The position numbers and the translations under genes were made by a program. A DNA stretch of 5,513 nucleotides, taken from contig JASLJW010000086.1 in assembly GCA_030747885.1 (NCBI GenBank), positions 1 through 5,513 of the forward strand, in the 5' to 3' direction. Within the stretch, counting starts at the first letter, position 1, and every line of letters starts with the position of its first letter. This DNA is from Candidatus Thalassarchaeaceae archaeon. GTDB taxonomy: Archaea; Thermoplasmatota; Poseidoniia; Poseidoniales; Thalassarchaeaceae. Below the pieces are notes generated by a model. It saw only the letters and a program-made list of their open reading frames with translations, made no database searches and was not told the origin of the DNA. Positions 1-5,340 of this stretch are shown piece by piece.

Positions 1-342
1 AAAGACAGTGTTTTCGAGCTAGTTAAGCTCGTAGGAAAAGAAGGAAATGGAACCGTCAAGAAAGGTGCAAATGAAGTCACCAAATGTGCGGAACGTCAGA
101 CTGCTATGATGGTAGTGATGGCAGAGGATGTTAATCCACCAGAACTATTAGCACATATTCCTATGATTTGTAAAGAGAAAAATATTCCATTCATCTATGT
201 TGATAGCCAAGAATATCTTGCTGAATATGCAGGTATGGCTCGCGGAACAAAGACTGCAGCAATTGCAATTATCGATGTTGGCCGAGAAGCAAACGATCGA
301 TTTGAAGCAGTAAAAGAACAAGCCGTAGGATTGGGCCAATAA
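1..342 (+). CDS. rpl7ae: Large ribosomal subunit protein L7Ae (5'-truncated)
   Basis: Archaeal L7Ae binds kink-turn RNA in 23S rRNA and is also a core protein of box C/D and H/ACA small RNPs and of archaeal RNase P (family knowledge). The frame is open from the first base of the window and ends at TAA 340-342, giving 113 residues. The family is about 120-125 residues long, so only roughly ten N-terminal residues and the start codon lie outside. Visible signatures are the RNA-binding stretch GTVKKGANEVTKCAER (about residues 18-33 of the visible part), then the hydrophobic strand MMVVMAEDVNPPELLAHIP and the IPFIYV strand, all in family order. The C-terminal part ends in a helix with no extension. 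It is the first visible gene of the cluster; S28e follows after 13 bases. Known archaeal L7Ae autoregulation through a kink-turn in its own leader cannot be tested here because the leader is outside. Confidence 0.96.
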   Translation, partial: KDSVFELVKLVGKEGNGTVKKGANEVTKCAERQTAMMVVMAEDVNPPELLAHIPMICKEKNIPFIYVDSQEYLAEYAGMARGTKTAAIAIIDVGREANDRFEAVKEQAVGLGQ

Positions 343-348
343 AGGAGG
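343..348 (+). promoter_or_regulatory. Strong Shine-Dalgarno site of rps28e
   Basis: AGGAGG lies directly after the rpl7ae stop codon and 7 bases before the ATG at 356. It is the most complete Shine-Dalgarno match in the window. It fixes the S28e start and indicates translation from a polycistronic messenger. Confidence 0.85.
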
Positions 349-355
349 CAGTACT

Positions 356-574
356 ATGGCAGTTGAAGCATGGCCTGCTGAAGTCGTAGAGATAGTTGGG
401 CGAACTGGAATGCGTGGGGAAGCCACACAGGTCAAGGTTCGTGTTAACGATGCACCCAATCCTCGAGATGTTGGGCGCATCATTACCCGTAATGTACTGG
501 GGCCTATTCGAGTTGGAGATATTCTGATGCTTCGAGATACTGGTCGAGAAGCTAAGAGGCTGAATGCACGTTGA
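356..574 (+). CDS. rps28e: Small ribosomal subunit protein S28e
   Basis: S28e is a small OB-fold-like protein of the 30S subunit, found in archaea and eukaryotes only, near the mRNA exit region (family knowledge). The 72-residue product matches the usual length of about 70. The conserved first half reads PAEVVEIVGRTGMRGEATQV (residues 7-26), followed by KVRV. The diagnostic C-terminal block is ITRNVLGPIRVGDILML, then the basic tail REAKRL. The ATG at 356 has an AGGAGG site 7 bases upstream, so the start is secure. The gene lies 13 bases after rpl7ae, and its TGA stop at 572-574 overlaps the Shine-Dalgarno region of rpl24e, which suggests coupled translation. Nothing in the protein departs from the family. 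Confidence 0.96.
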   Translation: MAVEAWPAEVVEIVGRTGMRGEATQVKVRVNDAPNPRDVGRIITRNVLGPIRVGDILMLRDTGREAKRLNAR

Positions 575-580
575 GGTGAG
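573..580 (+). promoter_or_regulatory. Shine-Dalgarno site deciding the rpl24e start
   Basis: GAGGTGAG overlaps the last two bases of the S28e stop codon and ends 4 bases before the ATG at 585. It matches the GGAGGTGA pairing register of archaeal 16S rRNA. It selects ATG 585 over the in-frame ATG at 564, which lies inside the end of rps28e and has only a poorer GAGG (556-559) upstream. Confidence 0.75.
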
Positions 581-584
581 AAAA

Positions 585-776
585 ATGCCTGAAGAACGAA
601 TTTGTAGTTTCTCTGGAGACAAAATTGAACCAGGAACAGGGATGATGTTTGTAAAACGTGATGGATCAGTGCTTTGGTTCAAGGATAGTAAATCACGAAA
701 AAATCACCTCAAAACAAGAAGGAATCCTCGACGAGTAAAATGGACTAGGTTTTACGTCAAAGGTGGAATCAAGTAA
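585..776 (+). CDS. rpl24e: Large ribosomal subunit protein L24e, zinc-finger cysteines mostly lost
   Basis: L24e is a small protein of the 50S subunit that contributes to intersubunit contacts (family knowledge). The product is 63 residues, the usual archaeal length. Conserved parts are CSFSGDKIEPGTGMMFV (residues 7-23), RDGSVLWF (25-32), SKSRKN (35-40) and the RNPRRVKWT block (46-54). The typical archaeal protein binds zinc through CxxC near the start and CxxxC in the middle. Here only C7 remains: the partners at positions 10, 33 and 37 read Ser, Lys and Ser, so a four-cysteine zinc site cannot form. From memory, the same loss is seen in yeast eL24. The rest of the protein is well preserved, so this is probably a functional zinc-free variant, not a decayed gene. 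An alternative start at 564 would add seven residues and overlap rps28e; it is less likely. Confidence 0.93.
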   Translation: MPEERICSFSGDKIEPGTGMMFVKRDGSVLWFKDSKSRKNHLKTRRNPRRVKWTRFYVKGGIK

Positions 777-780
777 TCAC

Positions 781-795
781 TGCTCTTGTTGAGCA
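781..795 (+). terminator. Small hairpin after rpl24e, possible weak terminator or processing site
   Basis: TGCTC and GAGCA form a 5-bp stem around the loop TTGTT, starting 5 bases after the rpl24e stop codon. No run of T follows, so termination is uncertain. It may instead be a messenger processing or stability element between the ribosomal protein genes and ndk. Confidence 0.25.
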
Positions 796-802
796 TTAGG
801 TT

Positions 803-834
803 CGGTTGAAATACACCTAGTAGGTCCCCGGGAC
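803..834 (+). promoter_or_regulatory. Possible internal promoter giving a leaderless ndk transcript
   Basis: The sequence CGG followed by TTGAAATA (806-813) resembles an archaeal BRE plus TATA box. Its centre lies about 25-26 bases before the ndk ATG at 835, which is the normal distance from TATA centre to transcription start in archaea. A transcript from here would start at or next to the ATG, consistent with the lack of a good Shine-Dalgarno site before ndk. The TATA match is imperfect, so this is a suggestion from spacing and context. Confidence 0.35.
815..834. repeat. Two abutting 11-base odd palindromes before ndk
   Basis: ACCTAGTAGGT (815-825) and GTCCCCGGGAC (824-834) are each perfect inverted repeats of 5 bp around one central base. 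They overlap by two bases and fill the space between the TATA-like box and the ndk start codon. With a one-base centre they suit a dimeric DNA-binding protein better than an RNA hairpin. They may also be chance, since each is short. Confidence 0.35.
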
Positions 835-1290
835 ATGAGTGATATGCAAACTACGTTTGTGATGGTGAAGCCAGATGGCGTTCAACGCGGCCTAGTAGGC
901 GAGATAATCAAACGATTTGAGCGAAAGGGATTGAAATTAGTTGGACTCAAAAGTATAATTCCTTCAGAAGAATTAGCAGAAGAACATTATGGGGTTCACA
1001 AAGAACGCCCCTTCTATAATGGACTAATTGGATTCATTACCTCTGGACCTGTTGTAGCGATGGCTTGGTCTGGAATAGATGCAATATCTGTGGCTAGAAT
1101 AATCATTGGGGCTACAAATGGTAGAGAAGCTATTCCTGGGACAATTAGAGGTGACTTTGGAATGGATATCGGATTTAACCTAATTCATGGAAGCGATGGA
1201 GAAGATACTGCTTCTTCTGAACTTGCTCTATGGTTCCCCGAAGGTACAATGGAATGGAATCGAGATATTGAGGGCTGGGTTTACGAGTAA
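835..1290 (+). CDS. ndk: Nucleoside diphosphate kinase
   Basis: NDK transfers the gamma phosphate from ATP to other (d)NDPs through a phosphohistidine, supplying GTP, CTP and UTP in the cytosol. The product has 151 residues, typical for the family. All catalytic parts are visible: K12 in VKPDGVQRGLVG, HKERPFY with F60, R88, T94 in IGATN, R105 in PGTIRGDFG, N115, and the active-site H118 in NLIHGSD, followed by SSELALWF. The numbering coincides with that of human NDK-A, so there are no gaps in the core. The residue before N115 is Phe where Arg is usual, a minor change. ATG 835 is chosen because it gives the usual short N-terminus; ATG 844 (residue 4) is possible. There is no clear Shine-Dalgarno motif. 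The place between ribosomal protein genes and infB is its classic archaeal position and fits a supply of GTP for translation. Confidence 0.97.
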   Translation: MSDMQTTFVMVKPDGVQRGLVGEIIKRFERKGLKLVGLKSIIPSEELAEEHYGVHKERPFYNGLIGFITSGPVVAMAWSGIDAISVARIIIGATNGREAIPGTIRGDFGMDIGFNLIHGSDGEDTASSELALWFPEGTMEWNRDIEGWVYE

Positions 1291-1335
1291 ATGGCGGATG
1301 TGATGGTTTGGATGGAAGGCGGCAGCCTATCGTAG
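1291..1335 (+). other. Possible 14-codon minigene overlapping the infB start
   Basis: An ATG immediately follows the ndk stop codon and opens a 14-residue reading frame (MADVMVWMEGGSLS) that ends at TAG 1333-1335. It spans the proposed TTG start of infB at 1308 in a different frame. I see no strong Shine-Dalgarno motif before it, although ribosomes finishing ndk could reinitiate there. It could be a coupling or attenuating upstream frame, or simply chance. Confidence 0.2.
1300..1304 (+). promoter_or_regulatory. Shine-Dalgarno-like GTGAT before the TTG start of infB
   Basis: GTGAT matches the right-hand part of the archaeal AGGAGGTGATC pairing register and ends 3 bases before TTG 1308, a spacing that is right for that register. 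It is the main support, besides protein homology, for the TTG start. Confidence 0.45.
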
Positions 1336-3134
1336 CGGTTCTGGGCCATGTTGATCATGGAAAGACCTCGCTTTTGGATCACATTAGAAACCTAGGAACT
1401 AGAACTCAAGGTTCAGTAATGGCTAGAGAAGCTGGAGGAATTACTCAACATATTGGAGCAACTGAAGTTCCTGCAGATATTCTCAACACCTATTGTGGTT
1501 CGTTATTAGCAGGGAAAGAATTTCTATCACCTGGATTACTATTCATTGATACACCTGGACATCATTCATTCACGAGTCTAAGAAGCAGAGGAGGTGCACT
1601 TGCCGATATTGCAATCTTGGCAATAGATGTCATGGATGGATGCAAACCACAGACGTTGGAATCAATTAGAATTCTGAGAGAAGCTAAAACCCCCTTCGTA
1701 ATTGCGCTGAATAAAGTGGATAGATTGTATGGATGGAATTGTGAACATGGGAGATCAATGGCTGTTTCATTGAAACAACAATCGAAGGATTCAATCAGTT
1801 ATCTTGAAGAAAAACACTGGAAAATTGTAGGAGAATTAGGAGAATCTGGTTTCAATGCTGAACGATATGATCGAATCAAGGACTTCACAAATACAATTGC
1901 AATGGTCCCGTGTTCAGCCAAAGAAGGTGAAGGAATTCAGGATCTTCTCGCAGTAGTAATTGGTCTTGCAGAAAGATATTTGGAAACACAATTGACTGAT
2001 GTTGAAGGGATGGGGACTGCAACGGTTCTTGAAGTAAAGGAAGAACGTGGTCTTGGAAAAACATTGGATATTATTCTATCACGTGGGTCAATTGGTAAAG
2101 GTGACAATATCATTGTGGCTAGTGAAAGTGGACCTAAGAAATCAAAGGTTCGCGGAATGTTTTCCCCGAGAGGAATGAATGAAATGAGAGATGCAGGAGA
2201 TCGATGGGATCCAGTAGATCGTGTTCAAGCTGCAGCAGGAGTGAAAATTAGTGCAGTAGATTTAGATGATGTTTTAGCAGGAACTACTCTGCATGTTGTA
2301 AATTCAGATGAAGAGGAAGAAATCGCATGGATGAAAGCGAAAGAAGAATCTACACTGACCTTAGAATTACAAGACTCTGGCGTTTGTATAAAATCAGATA
2401 CATTAGGGGGATTAGAGGCGCTAGCATTTGAATTAGGTGAAAGAGAGATTCCTATCCGGGCAGCAAGTGTTGGAAAAATTACCCGTAAAGATATACGAAT
2501 TTCAGAGGTAGGAAAAGAGCCTGAAGAACGGGTGGTTTTAGCATTCAATACTAAGCCACTTCCTGAAGCAGCTGCAGAATTTGAAAGTACAGGGTGTGAC
2601 GTTCATTTGATTACTGGGGATATCATTTACCACATCATAGATGAACATGAAATCTGGTTGAAAGAAACCCTAGAGAATAAAGAAAAGGCCGATAGAGAAA
2701 TGGTTGTGTATCCCGGAAGATTACTCTTTCTTCCAGATCATACCTTCAGAGCATCAAAACCTGCAGTGATTGGTGTTCGAGTATTAGGTGGACGTATTCA
2801 TGTCGGCCAGAGATTGATGAAAGATGGAATACAATTAGGCCAAGTAAAATCCATTCGATTAGGCCAAGACAGTCAAAAAGAAGCAAAACAAGGCGATGAA
2901 GTTGCTATTGGGATTAGTGGAGCAGTAAAAAAACCGGGTGAAGATACTTCTGAAGCCACACATGTGACTGTCGGGAGACAAATCAACGAAGGGGATGTTC
3001 TCTTAGTTGATGTTCCTGAATCTCATGTGCGAATTCTGAGAAAACGTAGTCTGACAGAGGTTGAAAAAGAGATTCTTGATGAAATAGTTGCAATGCACCG
3101 TAAGAACTCAAATTCACCCCGATGGGGTCTTTAA
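1308..3134 (+). CDS. infB: Translation initiation factor aIF5B (IF2-like GTPase)
   Basis: aIF5B is the archaeal and eukaryotic IF2 homologue, a cytosolic GTPase that stabilises initiator Met-tRNA and drives subunit joining. The 608-residue product has the usual archaeal length of about 600. The GTPase domain shows G1 GHVDHGKT (13-20), the switch region AGGITQHIGATE (42-53), G3 DTPGHHSF (81-88), G4 NKVD (135-138) and G5 SAKEGEG (203-209). Between G4 and G5 lies the family-specific segment about 140-200 with VGELGESGFNAERYDRIKDF. Beta-barrel domain II follows (about 230-345), domain III is about 350-460 (KSDTLGGLEAL), and the C-terminal domain IV about 466-570 begins YPGRLLFLPDHTFRASKP. No intein is present. 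The start must be TTG 1308: it gives the usual RRQPIVAVLGHVDHGKT beginning, and no ATG or GTG occurs in frame before an upstream TGA at 1269-1271. The gene lies 17 bases after ndk. Confidence 0.97.
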   Translation: MDGRRQPIVAVLGHVDHGKTSLLDHIRNLGTRTQGSVMAREAGGITQHIGATEVPADILNTYCGSLLAGKEFLSPGLLFIDTPGHHSFTSLRSRGGALADIAILAIDVMDGCKPQTLESIRILREAKTPFVIALNKVDRLYGWNCEHGRSMAVSLKQQSKDSISYLEEKHWKIVGELGESGFNAERYDRIKDFTNTIAMVPCSAKEGEGIQDLLAVVIGLAERYLETQLTDVEGMGTATVLEVKEERGLGKTLDIILSRGSIGKGDNIIVASESGPKKSKVRGMFSPRGMNEMRDAGDRWDPVDRVQAAAGVKISAVDLDDVLAGTTLHVVNSDEEEEIAWMKAKEESTLTLELQDSGVCIKSDTLGGLEALAFELGEREIPIRAASVGKITRKDIRISEVGKEPEERVVLAFNTKPLPEAAAEFESTGCDVHLITGDIIYHIIDEHEIWLKETLENKEKADREMVVYPGRLLFLPDHTFRASKPAVIGVRVLGGRIHVGQRLMKDGIQLGQVKSIRLGQDSQKEAKQGDEVAIGISGAVKKPGEDTSEATHVTVGRQINEGDVLLVDVPESHVRILRKRSLTEVEKEILDEIVAMHRKNSNSPRWGL

Positions 3135-3168
3135 TCACCTGATACAAGACGAATCGACAACCACCAAC

Positions 3169-3196
3169 CTTGAAGTAGTTCAAGAATGGGTCATTC
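3169..3196 (+). terminator. Two adjacent hairpins between infB and the MoxR gene
   Basis: CTTGAA-GTAG-TTCAAG (3169-3184) is a perfect 6-bp stem with a four-base loop. GAATG-GGT-CATTC (3184-3196) is a 5-bp stem sharing one base with the first. A T-rich stretch (TTCTTTGTT) overlaps the end of the second stem and follows it. This could end or process the translation-cluster transcript 35 bases after infB, or be an operator or leader structure of the MoxR gene, whose start is 21 bases downstream. The two stems compete for one base, so both could be present only if G3184 is unpaired in one of them. Confidence 0.35.
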
Positions 3197-3205
3197 TTTG
3201 TTAAA

Positions 3206-3211
3206 GGGGTG
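3206..3211 (+). promoter_or_regulatory. Shine-Dalgarno site of the MoxR gene
   Basis: GGGGTG, a near match to GGAGGTG, ends 5 bases before ATG 3217 and supports that start over the internal ATG at 3298. Confidence 0.6.
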
Positions 3212-3216
3212 TAAAG

Positions 3217-4209
3217 ATGGTCTCAGAGTATTCTGGAGGAAGCGGGGGTCGCGGACGAGAAGTTGTCCGTGTAGTTAGTGACATTTCTAATGCATTGATG
3301 AATGAGGTCTCGAAAGTTATTATTGGAAAACAAGAAAACTTGAGACGTGTAACCATTGGAATTCTATCGAATGGGAACATGCTTCTAGAAGATTTTCCAG
3401 GACTCGGTAAAACAATGTTGGCAAATACGTTTGCTCGTTCACTAGGATGTAAATTCAAGCGTGTTCAATTCACTCCTGATTTACTTCCATCTGATATCAT
3501 GGGGACGTACATGTATGATCAGAAAGAGGGGGAGTTCAAACTACGCCCTGGACCACTATTCGCCAACCTACTACTTGCAGATGAGATTAATCGAGCACCT
3601 CCTAAGACTCAGGCTGCATTGCTTGAAGCAATGGAAGAAAAACAAGTGACAATTGAAGGAATTACCCATAAGTTGCCTGCTCCTTTCGTAACATTGGCAA
3701 CTCAGAATCCAATCGAACAAGAAGGAACATATCCACTTCCAGAAGCGCAGATGGACCGATTCCTCATGAAGATGAGTATGGGGTATCCTAACCGTCAGGA
3801 AGAAAAGGCCATTCTAGCAAGAAGAAAGATGCGTGGAAAGGATGATCACGATGTAGAGCAGATTACCTCTCCAAAAAAGGTTGTAGCAATGCAAAAAGCT
3901 CTGGAAGAAGTTCACATTGACCCTGCAATCCTATCCTATATCGTTGAAGTTGTACAAAGATCTCGAGAAGACCATCGTGTAATTACTGGTGCATCTCCTC
4001 GTGCTAGCCAATCGTTGTTCAAGACTGGTAGGGCAGCAGCAGCAATCGATGGACGAGACTATGTAATACCAGACGACATCAAATCTGTCGCCCTTCAAGT
4101 TGTAAGCCATCGTATTGTACTGAAGCCAGAAGCTAAGATTCGAGGGATTACTGGAATGCACATAATGCGCAAGATATTGAATGAAGTCCCTGTGCCCGTC
4201 ATTCAATAA
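3217..4209 (+). CDS. MoxR-family AAA+ ATPase
   Basis: MoxR ATPases are ring-forming chaperone-like AAA+ proteins that help assemble or activate other proteins, often VWA-domain partners (family knowledge); the substrate here is unknown. The 330-residue protein has the standard length. A short Gly-rich tail (residues 6-13) precedes the domain. Walker A is EDFPGLGKT (58-66), with the Asp in place of the first Gly that is common in this family. Walker B is LLLADEINRAPPKTQAALLEAMEE (118-141, DE at 122-123). Sensor 1 is Asn164 in ATQNPIEQEGTYPLPEAQMDRF, the arginine finger is R181, and sensor 2 is R262 in GASPRAS. All catalytic residues are present. The C-terminal lid ends near residue 330 without extra domains. 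MoxR genes are commonly followed by DUF58 and transglutaminase-like genes; here a ParA gene follows instead, 69 bases on. Whether it is transcribed with infB is unclear. Confidence 0.93.
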   Translation: MVSEYSGGSGGRGREVVRVVSDISNALMNEVSKVIIGKQENLRRVTIGILSNGNMLLEDFPGLGKTMLANTFARSLGCKFKRVQFTPDLLPSDIMGTYMYDQKEGEFKLRPGPLFANLLLADEINRAPPKTQAALLEAMEEKQVTIEGITHKLPAPFVTLATQNPIEQEGTYPLPEAQMDRFLMKMSMGYPNRQEEKAILARRKMRGKDDHDVEQITSPKKVVAMQKALEEVHIDPAILSYIVEVVQRSREDHRVITGASPRASQSLFKTGRAAAAIDGRDYVIPDDIKSVALQVVSHRIVLKPEAKIRGITGMHIMRKILNEVPVPVIQ

Positions 4210-4260
4210 TTTCGCATCTTATTCCTCTTCAATCTACGAACGCTGATGTAGGACCGATTC

Positions 4261-4265
4261 AGGAG
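4261..4265 (+). promoter_or_regulatory. Distant Shine-Dalgarno-like AGGAG before parA
   Basis: AGGAG ends 13 bases before ATG 4279, farther than usual. No in-frame alternative start exists between it and the ATG, and an in-frame TAG lies at 4249-4251, so the ATG stands whatever the function of this motif. Confidence 0.35.
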
Positions 4266-4278
4266 TTGTGCTGAAGAC

Positions 4279-5247
4279 ATGGACCCGTACAAGACAATCA
4301 TTGCATGCACCAACCAAAAAGGTGGGTGTGCAAAGACTACTACTGCTGTGAATCTAGCCACTTCTCTTGCAGAAGGAAATGCTAAACTTGGCATACCTCC
4401 ATCTAAAGTTCTGCTCATCGATTTGGATCCACAGGGGAATGCATCAACAAGTTTCGGAGTAGACAAACGGCTCGATGTACCAACCGTTTACGATCTACTA
4501 ATGCAGCCTACGGGTGAAGATCTAAATGTACATGATTTCCTAATTGGTCCTGAAATTTTGACTGATGAAATGCAAAGATCATTCAAGAACATGAATCAAG
4601 ACCTGCGTGTTCCTAAACGATTGAAAGTGGAAAATCTATACCTCTTGCCATCCAATATTCGACTCTCAGGAGCAGAAATTGAGTTAGCAACAAAACTTGG
4701 ACGAGAAACAAGACTTCGTGAAGCTCTAGCACCTGTAATGGACGACTTCGACCACATCATCATCGATACACCTCCCTCACTAGGTTTGTTGACAATAAAT
4801 GCTCTAGCAGCAGCAAATTGGATACTGGTGCCTGTTCAAGCGGAATACTACGCACTAGAAGGAATGAGTCAACTCATGAATTCAATCCGACTAATTCAGA
4901 GACGTGTGAATAATCATCTGAAATTATTCGGTATAGCGGTCACAATGTACACACCACGTTCAAAACTTTCACAGTTTGTTGAGGAAGAAGTGAGAAAACA
5001 CTTCGGAGAAGATGTCTTTCAAACAGTTATTCCACGATTAATGGCGATTGCTGAAGCTCCAAAGGATGGTGCCCCAGTTGTACTGCTCAAGAATCCGACA
5101 AAAGGAAACAAAGGTAGTAAACAATATTGGGCATTGGCAAAAGAGTCACATCTTAGGATTATGAAACGAAGAGCTGAATTCGGAATTAATCCTGAATCAG
5201 TGCTTCGAAGAGAATCCATTGAACAGGGTGACCCTGAACATATGTGA
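4279..5247 (+). CDS. parA: ParA/Soj-family partition ATPase
   Basis: ParA ATPases of the P-loop SIMIBI class dimerise on ATP, bind DNA nonspecifically and position chromosomes, plasmids or protein cargo. The 322-residue product shows the deviant Walker A motif NQKGGCAKTTT (12-22) with signature Lys14 and P-loop Lys19, Walker A' VLLIDLDPQGNAS (44-56), IPSN-like LLPSNIRLSGAEIEL (123-137), Walker B HIIIDTPPSLGLLTINAL (159-176) and VPVQAEYYALEGMSQL (184-199). The P-loop has Ala at the position before Lys19 where Gly is usual. Compared with Soj (about 250 residues), extra length sits at about 31-42, at about 76-118, and in a basic-then-acidic C-terminal tail from about 293. The absence of an N-terminal helix-turn-helix sets it apart from type Ia plasmid ParA. 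No ParB is visible; a small ribbon-helix-helix-like gene follows 93 bases on and may be the DNA-binding partner. MinD-like localisation is unlikely because I see no clear C-terminal amphipathic membrane helix. Confidence 0.92.
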   Translation: MDPYKTIIACTNQKGGCAKTTTAVNLATSLAEGNAKLGIPPSKVLLIDLDPQGNASTSFGVDKRLDVPTVYDLLMQPTGEDLNVHDFLIGPEILTDEMQRSFKNMNQDLRVPKRLKVENLYLLPSNIRLSGAEIELATKLGRETRLREALAPVMDDFDHIIIDTPPSLGLLTINALAAANWILVPVQAEYYALEGMSQLMNSIRLIQRRVNNHLKLFGIAVTMYTPRSKLSQFVEEEVRKHFGEDVFQTVIPRLMAIAEAPKDGAPVVLLKNPTKGNKGSKQYWALAKESHLRIMKRRAEFGINPESVLRRESIEQGDPEHM

Positions 5248-5254
5248 GAAATTT

Positions 5255-5305
5255 CGGTGATAGGATAAAACCTCTAAGAATGCCTTCTATTGTCCTATTT
5301 TACCG
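5255..5305. repeat. Imperfect inverted repeat between parA and the ribbon-helix-helix gene
   Basis: The left arm CGGTGATAGGA (5255-5265) pairs with the right arm TCCTATTTTACCG (5293-5305): ATAGGA with TCCTAT, a possible G-T pair, a two-base bulge and CGGT with ACCG. The spacer is 27 bases and contains a smaller nested stem AGAA-TGCC-TTCT (5277-5288). It could be a parA terminator, an operator of the downstream gene or a partition site. The sequence alone does not decide. Confidence 0.35.
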
Positions 5306-5340
5306 TCATACCTATGTTCGTGAAGGAAAGATTTGAGATA

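Noticed and set aside
564..584. Upstream ATG 564 as the start of rpl24e
   Set aside because: It lies inside the end of rps28e, and the GAGGTGAG site at 573-580 points to ATG 585, which also gives the normal family length. A slight similarity of the extra residues to eukaryotic eL24 N-termini was considered but is too short to count.
148..682. Overlapping minus-strand open frames of 111 and 137 codons across rpl7ae, rps28e and rpl24e
   Set aside because: They are antisense to three clearly conserved ribosomal protein genes, have no recognisable motifs and have compositions typical of shadow frames.
844..846. ATG 844 as the ndk start
   Set aside because: Possible, but the only pairing motif (GTGAT) would touch the start codon directly; ATG 835 gives the usual N-terminal length with the catalytic-site Lys at residue 12.
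2225..2548. Minus-strand 107-codon open frame inside infB
   Set aside because: Low-complexity Ser-rich translation opposite a conserved domain of aIF5B; a shadow frame.
2834..2868. ATTAGGCCAAG repeated twice, 24 bases apart, within infB
   Set aside because: Both copies are in frame and encode Leu-Gly-Gln in a conserved beta-barrel region; two copies in coding DNA are best explained by codon choice.
3461..3649. 62-codon + strand open frame inside the MoxR gene
   Set aside because: It overlaps the Walker B region of the conserved MoxR frame and its translation looks random.
4210..4278. Promoter or structured RNA in the moxR-parA spacer
   Set aside because: I saw only an AT-rich stretch around 4204-4213 and 4-bp pairings (CTAC/GTAG), which are too weak to call.
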